Below, one piece after another: positions 24,494 to 35,930 of a stretch of 64,000 bases of DNA (the first letter of the stretch is position 1; the number at the start of each line of letters is the position of its first letter). The DNA lies in NCBI GenBank assembly GCA_029237695.1, contig CM055274.1, positions 68,624,828-68,688,827 of the forward strand, written 5' to 3'. This stretch comes from Conchocele bisecta. Taxonomy: Eukaryota > Mollusca > Bivalvia > Lucinida > Thyasiridae. The notes beneath the pieces are model-generated. The model was given only the letters and a program-made list of their open reading frames with translations, made no database searches and was not told the DNA's origin. A program made the translations under genes and the position numbers.

Positions 24494-24884
24494 CAGAGCT
24501 ACAAATAAGCTGCGTACCCAATTAAAATTGCCAGAAAGCCCGATTGAAATCAGACGTAGCGAGTATCAAAAAGCAATAAACAAGTTGTGGTACCTTTATC
24601 ATGCTGCAGAAAACAATAAACAGACCACAAATATAGAATATTTTTTCTTATTTTCCATGAAACACATCTTCGTATTTCACTAGAATTATCTCCAAGGAGA
24701 CAATTCTAATGAAATGCCAAGACATGTTTTCATTTCGAAGCACACTATTCAATAATTGCTGTCTGTTGATGTGTAAACAGTAGTGTGATTTTATTTTGCC
24801 CAATTAAAAATGTTGAATACCCAATTGCTTCAGAAATGATGGAGTGACAATACTCACTTACTAATTCCTTATCTGTAGCACTGG
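24494..24884. mobile_element. MITE, CAGAGCTCCAGATAAG family, copy 1
   Basis: About 390 bp. Ends CAGAGCTACAAATAAG and CTTATCTGTAGCACTG form an inverted repeat. Inside are CAAAAAGCAATAA, GCTGCAGAAAACAATAAACA, a central palindrome ATCTCCAAGGAGACAATTCT, and ACATCAACAGACAGCAATT in reverse. Copies at 28617-29005 and about 35615-35930. No coding capacity. Confidence 0.75.
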
Positions 24885-25605
24885 TCTGTATGTACTCACG
24901 CATGAGTTTAATATGTTCACCGTACGTTAAAAATAATTCACCTACCCAGTATACTAGTATTACCTGATACAAGCTCGATCATTGATACACGGATAAGAAT
25001 GTGCATGAAATACCACTTGCGTAATATGGTGCGTTATTTTTGTCGTTCAGTAGAATTAATAGATATTACAATTTTACAATTGTTTATGGATGTTAGACAT
25101 TTAAGCATTTAAATGATCATTAACTGTGTGTACATATTACAATCATTCCAAACAATTAAAATAAATTAATAATGAAGTCAGACTGTGGAGTTAACCGCGC
25201 ATAGCTAATTTTATTGTTAAGCTAAATTAGTATTATTCTAAAGCTGAACTAGTGAGATAGACAGTTTAATATTGAGAGGAAAGTGAACTTAGTATACATC
25301 TAGTTATAGCATTCAGAAAGAGAATTCTATAAATATTATTCCACAATATATATTAACCCATTACATACGTTAATGGGATACGGACCATTAGTCTGCATTG
25401 TTGTACATAGTTCTTAAGAAGAACGTTGGATTTGGTCAAGTTAGACAGCATGTTTACAATTTGATTAAGATTATTGAATACACTTGGAATTTTCCTCCAG
25501 ATAAATAATGTTTTTAGAACTTGGAGAGAACGTTTTAGTATATTTATTTTAATATGGCTTCAATGGAATAAGTTTGGAAAACACAATAATAATAACCTTA
25601 GCCAG
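24885..25605. other. Intron sequence upstream of the 25.6-kb exon
   Basis: AT-rich, no recognised repeat. It ends with a moderately pyrimidine-rich stretch and CTTAGCCAG, the best candidate acceptor in phase 2. Confidence 0.45.
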
Positions 25606-26388
25606 TGCATGCTACACAATGGACACACAAGAAAGAATATCCGGAAATCTCAGTTTGAAGATAAGACTAGGAAATTCAAGAAAGTTTAGTGCAGAAGCTA
25701 TCCTAATGACTCCACCAGCACGGGAAAACACGGAAGTTGATATGAACATCCACTCGGATGGTACAGCAGAAAGCGATGACTATAACAGGAAAGAAGAGTG
25801 GTTACATAAAGACCAACTATTGGATGATGACATTCCTCTTGATGGCATCAGCACTGACCAGAGTGATTTCTCAGCCATGCGCGGGGAGATGACAACAGAA
25901 AAATCAGAGTTAGCTGCAGAGTTGGAGAAAATAGCAACTCAGAGTGATATCACGCCCACATATGAAGAACACGAGAACCTGAGCGTCTGCGATTTGCAAA
26001 CCACAGATAACACGAATGACGAAAATGATAATGAAACCCTGAATTTAACACATTCTACAGAAACACATAGTACTGCGCATGAAAGCGAACTAGAAGCTGA
26101 TGATATAGAACGCATTGCTAATCGATCACAAGGACTAACTGCGAACACCACGACCGACCTGGGTGTGAGCACGTGGCATAGCTCCACGTGCTCGATGTGT
26201 ACTTGTGGCGCAATTACGGGCACGTTCACGGACACGTCAACCAACGAGAATATCCACCTGTTAGCGCACGGGGAGTCGGCGAATAAATGGATTCATGAAC
26301 GACGGGCAGGCGATAGGTCGACAGTACAGAAGTATGCTGACGGTGATTTGAAGGCAGCGGATAGAGGCAATAAAGCGCGGGAATACAG
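25606..26388 (+). CDS. Coding exon, unrecognised acidic protein segment
   Basis: Part of an 825-nt open frame. The left boundary is uncertain: CTTAGCCAG ending at 25605 and AAGTTTAG ending at 25689 both give phase-2 entry, matching the phase-2 end of the 11.8-kb exon. Alternatively ATG 25619, in a strong context (A at -3, G at +4), could start an alternative first exon. The donor is AATACAG|GTACAAA after 26388, phase 2. The product is acidic and rich in Thr, Ser, Glu, Asp and Asn (QLLDDDIPLDG, ELAAELEKIATQSD, TNDENDNETLN), with a small Cys cluster (STCSMCTCG) and no known domain. The composition resembles the 11.8-kb exon, which suggests one gene. Function unknown. Confidence 0.62.
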
Positions 26389-27049
26389 GTACAAATAACT
26401 CCACCCTGTTTACATTATATGTATATAATTCTAGTTGCCTTTGTAGTATAGTATTTCTCCTGTGACATGGCATATATTAACTAATGTTTGTATTGAATAT
26501 AGCTAATAGTAGGTTAGTATCGTTACGGGATGGGCTCGGCCTGGGACAATATCTGGTAAGCCTGAGGAAACCCATCCCGTATCCGTACCGAGCCAGATAT
26601 TTTACCTGTCACGGCACTAACCTACTACATGTATATGTATTCGATTTATCCCGTCAACCCCATTAAGGTTATAAAAAGACAAAAATCGTATACACCAACG
26701 TCAAACTTGTTTTACAATTTTAACTCACACTAGGAGTTCTGCTTCCAGTGTTGTTATTATTTTCCAGAATTAATTTAGTTTATGAGCATTGAATCGCAAT
26801 TTATCGACCCATTAATTGTCTTGTTGACCCTCCTGCCATTGTATCATTGTAATATGCCGCCGACACTGTCCCTGTATCAACACTGATGGCAGTAAGTAAA
26901 TGTATTCAACTTGACATTTCGCTGGCTACTGTTGAATACATCTGTACATTGCTGATTGTGATAGTCATTAACCATTTATTTATACTATGGGTATACAATC
27001 AGTTGGTTTACATTCTGTTTCCTGAAAGTCATCAACAGGTCCAGCCAGC
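26389..27049. other. Intron sequence with one small fold-back
   Basis: At about 26509-26632 GTAGGTTAGT and ACTAACCTAC bracket a segment in which ACGGGATGGG/CCCATCCCGT and AGATATT-type words also pair, a probable 120-bp fold-back MITE. The rest shows no feature. Confidence 0.45.
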
Positions 27050-27275
27050 CATGCTGTTTTTTAATTATTTATAATCATTAAATGCGTCACCTGAAAAAAA
27101 TAATATTTTCGACATATTATAAAGTTTGATCATTGCACATACAAAATAAATACAGATAATAAATAGTAATGACCGTTAACATTTTAAGGAAACACGGTTA
27201 TTGCCCCTGATATCAGTGTGGAAATTTACATCTGATATAAAATGTATAATACTGCCAATGAATACGTGGGGTAAT
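27050..27275 (+). repeat. Dispersed repeat, inverted partner at 41285-41510
   Basis: AATGCGTCACCTGAAAAAAA, TTTGATCATTGCACATAC and GCCCCTGATATCAGTGTGG occur here. The same segments in reverse complement occur at 41285-41510 in the same relative order. Non-coding, type unknown. Confidence 0.65.
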
Positions 27276-28616
27276 ACTGAATGGATGTTTATTTTGTCAG
27301 AAAATATTTCGGATGATGTCTCGGATGATATAAAGAACATGTTGTGCCTACCGAGTGGGCATGTGCCTTAAATGTTGCAGAAAGCCATTCTCTGTTACGT
27401 ATGGGATAAGGCATCCGTCTCGCATCTGGTAGGTCGAATGTTCAGGCCTCCGTTCGGTCTGATATAGCCGGTTGGTGAGCTGCCAGCTACAGCAATCGAT
27501 GGTACCAATTGCCTACCTACCTGGGCCCGGTTGCTCAATTCAATTCAATAGTCCGTTAAGCTAACAGAGGTTTTGAGCAACCGGGCTCTGATGTCTGTCT
27601 TTAATAATAGGAATTGGGAAGTACTATAAATGTTAAAAAGTACAGTGCATCATAAGTCAAAACGTTAGGGAACCTTAACGAAGAGAACCGTGTTAGTCGC
27701 GTACATGTGCGGGCTACAGAATGGCCGGGTTCGACACAACGTTGTTTAGAATGAATATTACAATTAAACGACAATAACAAGGTGATATGTACAACGTGTT
27801 TGCATTTGATAAAAGCAAACTCGCCAGCCAAGTGTAATTATGTGCGGGTTATATTAATGCAAATACATGTCCTTATGAGGTTAGATAATACTACAATTGG
27901 TGGCAATTTATGTTCAATGAGAATCTAATTTCCGGACTTGTAAGAAGAATGTAAATATTGAGAGAATTACAAAGTGACATTCTGTACACAGAACCAGGGT
28001 GATATGCCAAGGAAAGCAAAACACGATCGAGACATGCCATGTGATTGTGTACCTAAGAATATGTGGCATTTTTCATGAAAACTGCTTACCGAAACTGTGA
28101 TATTTTCTGCAAATGACGTCGAAAGTTGACGAAATTTGCATATCAATTGCGTAAATCTATTTCTCATTAGCTGTGAACATTTCGTCAACTTTCGACGTCA
28201 TGTACGGCAAATGTCGTAACTTATTTTTCTAATGTTCAAAATCACATGGCTTGTCTCAATTGTATCGCAGCGCATTCAGTATAGTCGTAGGAAGTTAGAT
28301 GGTATTTTGAATTAGGATCAACATATGTAGAACCAGTGCATTGATGGTTACTACATCTATATCTTACATATGTGCGGACAATTATAATTACTTTGATATT
28401 CTAGGCTATTTATCAGTTTTCAATGTCACATTCAAATGTAAACGGTGTGTGCGGGTGCAATGTTTAATGGATATTTTGTACCGCTGAAACCTCAGTTGAA
28501 GGTTGATGTCAAGTAAGTATCCCGATGCATGCATGTGAGACATGAGGGGAGTGAGGACACGACAGAGACGCTGTTACGCCACAGCACTAGCGGACTGTTA
28601 TTTCCGAATATAACCA
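27276..28616. other. Intron sequence with two hairpins
   Basis: 27527-27589 holds GCCCGGTTGCTCAA and TTGAGCAACCGGGC as stem arms. 28110-28202 holds TGACGTCGAAAGTTGACGAA and its reverse complement. Both are probably small fold-back MITEs. At about 27395-27440 a weak tRNA-like string (GGGATAAGGCATCCGTCTCG, GGTCGAATGTTC) is present but degraded. No coding exon seen. Confidence 0.5.
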
Positions 28617-29005
28617 GCTCTCCAGATAAGGAATTAGTAATTGAGTAGTGTTACTCCATCATTTCTGAAGCAATTAGGTATTTCAAAATTTTAATTGGGT
28701 AAAATTAAATCACATTACTGTTTACACATCAACAGACAGCAATTATTGAATAGTTTGTTTCGAAATGAAAACATATCTTGGCATTTCCTTGGAGACAATT
28801 CTAATGAAATACCAAGATGTGTTTTCATGAAAAAATAAGAAAAATAAACTATATTGGTGGTCTGTTTATTGTTTTCTGCAGCATGATAAAGGTACCACAC
28901 TTGTTCTTATTGCTTTTTGATACTCACTACTTCTGATTTCAATTGGGTTTTTGGCAATTTTAATTGGGTATTTACGCAAATACGCAGCTTATCTGGAGCT
29001 CTGAT
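28617..29005. mobile_element. MITE, CAGAGCTCCAGATAAG family, copy 2
   Basis: The best-preserved copy: left end CTCTCCAGATAAGGAATTA, right end CAGCTTATCTGGAGCTCTG, with the central core CCTTGGAGACAATTCTAATG and the same internal words as copy 1. ATAAC flanks both sides, a possible short duplication. Confidence 0.75.
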
Positions 29006-29520
29006 AACACAACTAATAAGTGTTGTAGATACATTTGTTCTGTTTTTTATGTATTACATGTATTTCGAAATATGAAGTGCTAACTGATATATTAAGTTAA
29101 ACAGTTGTCTATATAGGTATGAGCTTAATAGAAATTTAATTGGTGAGTGATAATCAAATAGGAGACGGAATGATCAATGCACATTTGAAATACAATAGAA
29201 ATAGACGTAATGCGTTTGTGGCACACTAATGTTTTTCACTTGATCCCAGTTATAATGGGAACAGCACAAGTACGACTCGCTCACGACTTTTCCGTTGTAA
29301 TGGTTGCAAATAAATAAAGATTGTCTTCTACAATTCAACAATGCGCACGCCGCACCGATGCTAACTAGTTTATAGTTACATGTATATGTAACGAATGAGA
29401 AGCAAACTGTCCTAGTGGATGAAAACAGCAATTCAAATACATAGGCGCACACTTACGATGGCGTACAACAAATATTGCATTTGGCGTACAATAGAAGGAC
29501 ACATACAATAGGGATACCGA

Positions 29521-30906
29521 CTTGGAGCCGTATGTCATGTACTACATAGACACAACACTTACTATTACATGTACTACATAGACACAACACTTACTATTAC
29601 ATGTACTACATAGACACAACACTTACTATTACATGTACTACATAGACACAACACTTAAACTATTAACATGTACTACAAAGACAACAACAACTTACTATTA
29701 ACTGTACTACATAGACACAACACTTTACTACACATACACTTACTATTACATGTACTACATAGACACAAACACTGACTTATTACATTGTAACTATAGCTAT
29801 TACGTGTTACTACATTAGACACAATGTTACTACTAGACACAACACAGTTACTTCTTTTAAATGTACTACATAGACTTACGGAACACGTACTAATTACAGG
29901 TACTACCAATTAGCCACAACACTTTACTATTACAATGTACTACCAATTGACACATACACTTACTATTACATGTACTACATAGACACAACACTTAGCTTTA
30001 CATGGAACTACATGACACAACACTACTATTACATGTACAACATTTAGACACAACACTTACTATTCCAAAGTACTACATATACACAACACTTTACTATTAC
30101 ATGTACTACATGACACACACTTTACTATTTACAATGCTCACATAGACACATGTACTACATCACATAACCACTCTATTACATGTACTACAATGACCACCGA
30201 CACTTACTATTAACATGTACTACATAGACACAACCCACTTTATTACATGTACTACATAGACAACAACACTAACTATTAACATGTACACAATATTACAACA
30301 CTGACTTATTACATGTACTACATAGACACAACACTTACTATTACATGTACTACATAGACACAACACTGACTATTACATGTACTACATAGACACAACACTG
30401 ACTATTACATGTACTACATAGACACAACACGACTATTACATGTACGACATAGACATAGACACAACACTTACTGATACATGACACAACATACTAACATACT
30501 ACATAGACACAACACTGACTATTACATGTACTACATAGACACAACACTTACTATTACATGTACTACATAGACACAACACTGACTATTACATGTACATAGA
30601 CACAACACTTATTACAGTACTACATAGACACACTTACTATTACTTACTACATAGACATGTACTACAGACACATCATTTTATTTCAGTACTATAGACACGA
30701 CTTACTATTACATGTACTTACATAGACACAACACTTACTATTACATGTATATAACACAACACTTACTATTACATGTACTACATAGACACAACACTGACTA
30801 TTACATGTACTACATAGACACAACACTTACTATTACATGTACTACATAGACACAACACTTACTATTACATGTACTACATAGACACAACACTGACTATTAC
30901 ATGTAC
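29521..30906. repeat. 32-bp minisatellite (about 43 units)
   Basis: The unit ACATGTACTACATAGACACA plus ACACTTACTATT repeats for about 1.39 kb. Both ends are regular. The stretches 29650-30300 and 30440-30780 contain many one-base insertions and deletions and partial units. There are no unique spacers. ACATGT is self-complementary. Confidence 0.95.
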
Positions 30907-31529
30907 TAAATAACGTGAATTGAATGCTGAAAATAAAATGGAAAGAAATAATTTTTTTAATGTGGCATCAAGAAAGGGAAAAAGCATTGAAGAAGAAACG
31001 GTATAAAGGTTTGTGTCAACATGTGTATATCACTAATTCGGATACAAGTTATTCAATCACACGTGACCTCAATGAACGGTCCACCCGTAAAAGTATTATA
31101 GATTAGCATTTGAACTGACCTGGTTGGCAGTGCAATATACTTTTATTATAATCCTATTCTATTTTGCTGTTCATGACAAATTGCAAATTTGTTATACACA
31201 TATTGAAACCAGCAGTTTCCTGGTCCAACCGAGCTACACGCAAACAGCCATCATATCACTATTGTTTGCAACATAGTCGATGCTAATATTCTTACCAAAA
31301 TCAATTGGTGTAAAATCACATGCGGGTTTGACATGCATTACTGTTCATGACGGGACTATAGGTATTAGAATCATCCATCATTGGTTACATGTAACTCCAG
31401 TATTAATTGTAGTACTGATGCCGCCGGCTGGGAAAATTAACATTATACATAACTATGCGATCAGCGTGTCCCTAACCCGAAATTTATGTCTGTAACGTCG
31501 GTCGACATTCCGTCAATTGAATATCGTTT
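30907..31529. other. No recognisable feature
   Basis: Unique-looking AT-rich sequence between the minisatellite and the next pearl-like array. No supported exon. Confidence 0.45.
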
Positions 31530-32130
31530 TTATACCCCCCCCCCCCCCCCCCCCCCCAGTTGTGGGGGTTATACTGGAGTCAGCTTGTCCGTCCGTCCGT
31601 CCGTCCGTCCGTCTTTCCGTCTTTCCGTCCGTCACAAAACTTAACAATTGTAAATTTCCTTTTAACTTCTCTTTCTCTTTGCGGAAATCTTTCATATTTT
31701 ACCCGCCCCTTCTCTGACACTCATACATCATTCTGCAACAAATCTACGACCCCCATTTATGCCAGGGGTCAAGGTCACGGACTTAGAAACTTAGAAAAAA
31801 ACGAAAACTTAACAATTGCAAATTTCCTTTTAACTTCTCTTTCCCTTTGCGGAAATCTTTCATATTTTAGCCACCCCTTCTCTGACACTCATACATCATT
31901 CTGCAACAAACCTACGACCCCCATTTATGCCAGGGCTCAAGGTCACGGACTTATAAACTTAGAAAAAAAACCTAAAATTTAACAAATGTAAATTTCCTTA
32001 TAACTTCTCTTTCCCTTTGCGGAATGCAGTGATATTTTACCCGGCCCTTCTCTGACACTCATACATCATTCTGCAACAAACCTACGACCCCCATTTATGC
32101 CAGGGGTCAAGGTCACGGACTTAGAATGTC
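31530..32130. mobile_element. Pearl-like element, reverse orientation, about 175-bp tandem core
   Basis: Begins TTTATA and a long C tract, then AGTTGTGGGGGTTATA, then GTCCGTCCGTCCGTCC, then three units sharing CTTTTAACTTCTCTTT, TGCGGAAATCTTTCATATTT, TCATACATCATTCTGCAACA and TTTATGCCAGGGGTCAAGG. TCAAGGTCA occurs in each unit (31769, 31937, 32107). The order is microsatellite then core, the mirror of 724-1506. Confidence 0.75.
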
Positions 32131-32410
32131 TAGTTTGCTTTTTTCAACTGGAACCACCATCGCACTCTCCGTATGTGCTGACATAGTCTTTTATATGAAA
32201 ATGATAGTATGCGAGCTGGAATTCATTCTACGTCAGGGCTGACGCGGAGGGGGGGGGGGGGGTATTCCGTAAGCCCCCGCTTACTGACAAATCTAGTTGC
32301 ATTTGAAACAAAGGTTGATCGACCTCTGTTTGTACGTACACGTGACGATCAGGATCCTCATTGGTCACATATGTTTAAGATACACCTGTCAGAATGCGGC
32401 CTATTTAGTT

Positions 32411-32575
32411 AACCCTTTCACCGCCAAATATCTGAATGGGTTTCATTTGAAGGAGATATCAAAACTACTGGGAAAACACTGTAGACCCAGATGAGACGGC
32501 TCGTTCCGAGCCGGCTCATCTGGGTCTACAGTGTTTGCCTTACGTTCTGTAGGGATGAAATGGTTGATGTAACGG
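32411..32575. mobile_element. Fold-back MITE with TTAA-type end
   Basis: Left end TTAACCCTTTCACCGCC. The centre is a near-perfect hairpin at 32475-32537: CACTGTAGACCCAGATGAG and its complement surround GCTCGTTCCGAGC. The right end is decayed (GGATGAAATGGTTGA). A related central palindrome occurs at about 40870-40900. TTAACCC ends suggest a piggyBac-derived MITE. Confidence 0.65.
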
Positions 32576-33146
32576 TCGTTTTGCAAGTCTATGGTTGTTT
32601 TAATTACGAAAAGATCCACGTTTCGTGTGCCCGGTCGATAAATACCTACTTAATACAGAATTAAAAGTTTGTATTTGGGCAAACATTACATTAGTGGCGT
32701 TAACTGAGTGTTTAGTCATGTTTAATGTAGGAGATCCATGTGGTATGTTCTATAGTTCGAACTGATTTCGACAGGAATTTAGCAGTGAATGCTGCAGAAT
32801 TGGAGATAATGATGTCGATAGAGTAACTGAAGAAACGTTGTATAAGTTTCATATTTCGTCGTCCTTAAAGATTTAAATAGCCCTAGGCAGCACTGTTTTT
32901 TGCCTTAATTTAATATTATCAAAAAAAATAATTGCTTTTGCATTGTTTATATGTGGGCATGTTTCGTGAAACATTCTGTAATTAGTTCGTTAGGAATCCG
33001 GCACCTCTTCTTAATCATAGTTAATGTGGTCATGTTGTGTACCCTTATGAAGTTCATTTTTCCAAAATTCTGGGTGTCATTTTTCCTAAACAAGTTAAAA
33101 ACAAATGAAAATTAAACAAGAGGCCTAGGATTCTGTACACCCACCA
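32576..33146. other. Non-coding sequence upstream of the 33.1-kb exon
   Basis: No element recognised except a stretch near 32905-32985 similar to 50660-50755 (TTTAATATTAT, TTTTGCATTGT, GTTTCGTGAAACA), probably an old dispersed repeat. Confidence 0.4.
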
Positions 33147-33307
33147 ATGATGGAGAGCAGTGTTTACAAGAGAACGTCAACGACGATAAACAGTTCCCAG
33201 GACGCAATGACGCCATATCTACCCGTCATTGACAACACCAACACGTGCACCCGGTCGTGTAGTGGCTGCCGGCTGATGCATTCTCCATTAATTGCCAAAG
33301 GTTACCC
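33147..33307 (+). CDS. Short coding exon, possible alternative first exon
   Basis: Two adjacent ATG codons (33147, 33150) open a frame of 53 codons plus two bases that ends at a strong donor, TTACCC|GTAAGTAT. The second ATG has A at -3 and G at +4. Upstream of the ATG the same frame meets TAG within 24 bases, so either translation starts here or an acceptor (AGAGCAG ending at 33160 gives phase 2) lies inside. The pyrimidine tract for such an acceptor is poor, which favours a first exon. The peptide holds a Cys cluster (CTRSCSGC) and ends LIAKGYP. Joined to 49906 (phase 2) it completes a Pro codon. Product not recognised. Confidence 0.5.
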
Positions 33308-33554
33308 GTAAGTATACAATGGGTTTCGCTGAACGGAGAGTATAACGTACAGTGGAACCTCTCTAAACCGGATACAGAGACAAGTTATTGGTTGTGCTTA
33401 ATTTTGATTGTGTTCATTGCCCTTTACATCCAATGCTAATGTATGTGCATTATCACAAACCACACGCGCGTATCTTGAAGTAGTCATATGTCTGTTTCAC
33501 AGTGAAACATCTCTAAAACGGACACCCTGGGAGCTTCAACCTAGCTCTTCGAAT
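33308..33554. other. Intron start with MITE-end fragments
   Basis: Contains two fragments of the CAGTGGAACCTCTCTAAA family: at 33351 (followed by CCGGATA) and at about 33500 (CAGTGAAACATCTCTAAA). These match one arm of the complete 69-bp MITE at 50272. Confidence 0.5.
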
Positions 33555-34830
33555 TGTAGCCCTTGCGAAGACTAGAAGTTTCAAACTCCTGTATGGAGAA
33601 GAAGGTGACTAACTCTCAACGAGATGAACAAAATAGGAATCAATATACCACAGAAGACCGACGAGCTCAAGTAAAATAAAATGAAACCATAATATAATAA
33701 GAAATCAGAGACTCCTCCACAGACACCGAGATTAACTATATGACTAGTGATGTCATACATACGCCATACACATCCCACCCTCCCGAATAAAAGCACACGC
33801 TGTATCGATAATTAGATACATAATGCAACATAGAGTACACACGATCACAGATGTCTAGCAAAGAAGTCCCACCAAATGACAAATAAATACATGGGAAAAC
33901 AGTAAAGACCCTGATCAGACTGCGCAGATCGGTCTCACTGGAGACAATAACCCGGTGGTATCTATATAGGAAGAACAGTCTTACTGTTATCGCTACGCTA
34001 TGTTCTCTCTAGACTCAGCGATAACGACACGGCGACTTCTTTCTAGATGTTATCAGATCGTGGCCTACTTATTCTCTGACGTTACTATAGTTCTCCGGTC
34101 CCCTGTGGTGTCACACACCAGCCGACCGCTTTCACCATGTTCACTGAACAGGAAATTGAACAACATGGCCAACAAAGACGATATGTTTCAGAATCGATTG
34201 ATTGTCTTCATTTTTTGTTTCACTAACATTTGTGGCGTCACATACGATGTTGGTGACAATTGGTAACGTCAAAACGACGCGAGCTCGGCCAATAAATTCG
34301 ATGTCAAAACATCCGCGCGCCGTGTTTTGCATTGCGTAGATTGTCTAACGCAACGATTATTATGTATAGGAAATACGTATGATATAATGGTCGTACTATT
34401 TTGTAATAATGTTTTTCTCACATTCATGTTGTGGACTGATGCCACGTTTTAGCATACATTGGTACAAGCAGCTGCTTGAAACACGTACACTTGTATGTTA
34501 AAACCTTCAACGCCGGGCAGGTGGTGTCGGGTATCGGGAATCTAAGGTTCAGAGGTTCGTACATCTCGGCCACATTTCAACTGGGGACTGTTATATGCAT
34601 GCGCTGTGTCATTATTAACCACATTCCGCGTCATTTACGTATGGTCTTCTTCATTTCGAAAAGAAAACCACCCACTCTTCAGAAGGTCAATAAGACGCAC
34701 TATCTCAATTTCTAACATAGTATTAACCAACACTCAACACTAACCACTGGGCCTACCAGAGTAGCCACATTTATCAGCGCACTTATGTCATATAATGGGC
34801 ATTCACAGTCTAATCTTCGCAAGGGCTACA
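33555..34830. mobile_element. Candidate transposon bounded by 22-bp inverted repeats
   Basis: TGTAGCCCTTGCGAAGACTA at 33555 and its reverse complement (one mismatch, 34809-34830) stand 1.23 kb apart. The interior has no recognisable transposase and only short frames. This could be a non-autonomous DNA transposon or two unrelated MITE ends. No target duplication identified. Confidence 0.35.
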
Positions 34831-35614
34831 GTTCTAATAAATACCATATTAAATCATCATTCACGTAAAGAAAATCCTCTATGCATTTTAGTTTTGCAGA
34901 TACTATATACACATTTAGTACTTTTTAAATAAATCAATCAGCGGAATTTATCATATTCTGTTGTTTGTTATCTGCTGGCCGACATATTAGCGCCATCAAT
35001 TCCTTTATTTCAAAATACATGTGCTTGAAATCAAGCAGCTTGATTGTCTGAGCTACAGCTCAGGCTCTGACAATCAAATTGCTTGATTACGAGTTGGCAT
35101 TTGGCTCCTGATATGCTGGTACATTCCTGCGCAGGCTGATCGATGGGTCTACATTGGTCACAAATGTCATAAACCATAGTTCTCTACCTCTCCAGTCACA
35201 CACACAATTAAAATATTGGCTTACGAAGGTAAATCAACCGAACATGATTATAATAAAACCGTTAATGTACGTATAATAATTCAAATAATATCGAATATGA
35301 AACAGCCTATGTAGTTGGTCTCGGCTGAGGCGCCAGACCGCTAGTGCGACCAGTATAGGCCCAGCTGCTGATGTCACCAACATTGCAAATAAGTGCACTT
35401 ATCCACATAATTGCAACTTGAGTAACTTTCTAAACTAATCGCTGGACAGCATTGTGCTCTACTTATTGCAAGGTTTAACCCCAATAAGTTATATATTAGC
35501 AGATTTAATGATTAACTGTTCGACAGGAAACGGAAAATCAATACTCGGATGGTTCGCGTATTGTATTTTTCAGGAACTAAATGCTGCTTTCGCTAGCGCT
35601 CCCTCGCATATAAT
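34831..35614. other. Intron sequence with a hairpin
   Basis: At 35030-35085 CAAGCAGCTTGATTGTCTGA and its near-complement form a stem. Fragments resembling the GATCAGCCTGCGC dispersed family lie around 35125-35160. No exon seen. Confidence 0.4.
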
Positions 35615-35930
35615 TGAAATCAGAAGTAGTGAGTATCAAAAAGCAATGAGAACACTTGTGGTACATTTATCATGCTGCAGAAAACAATAAACAGACCACC
35701 AATATCACATATTTTTCTTATTTTTCCATGAAAATACATCTTGGTATTTCAAGAAATGCCAAGATATGTTTTCATTTCGAAACAAACTATTCAATAATTG
35801 CTGTCTGTTGATGTGTAAACAGTAGTGTGATTTAATTTTACCCAATTACAATTTTGAAATACCCAATTGCTTCAGAAATGATGGAATGATAATACTCAAT
35901 TACTAATTCCTTATCTGGAGCCCTGATACA
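35615..35930. mobile_element. MITE, CAGAGCTCCAGATAAG family, copy 3
   Basis: Matches copies 1 and 2 from ATTGAAATCAGAAGTAGTGA to CCTTATCTGGAGCCCTG. The left terminus is replaced and the central palindrome (GGAGACAATTCT) is missing, leaving TTTCAAGAAATGCCAAG. Confidence 0.7.

Noticed and set aside
27395..27440. tRNA-like string GGGATAAGGCATCC...GGTCGAATGTTC
   Set aside because: Boxes are present only in weak form and no cloverleaf pairing could be drawn, so it is not called as a tRNA gene.
29521..30906. Regular 32-bp repeats that at first resemble a CRISPR array
   Set aside because: Units are contiguous with no unique spacers, and the window is eukaryotic with spliced exons and LINEs.
33555..34830. 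Transposase in the element with 22-bp inverted repeats
   Set aside because: Frames inside (71-88 codons) show no catalytic motif or domain; kept only as a candidate non-autonomous element.
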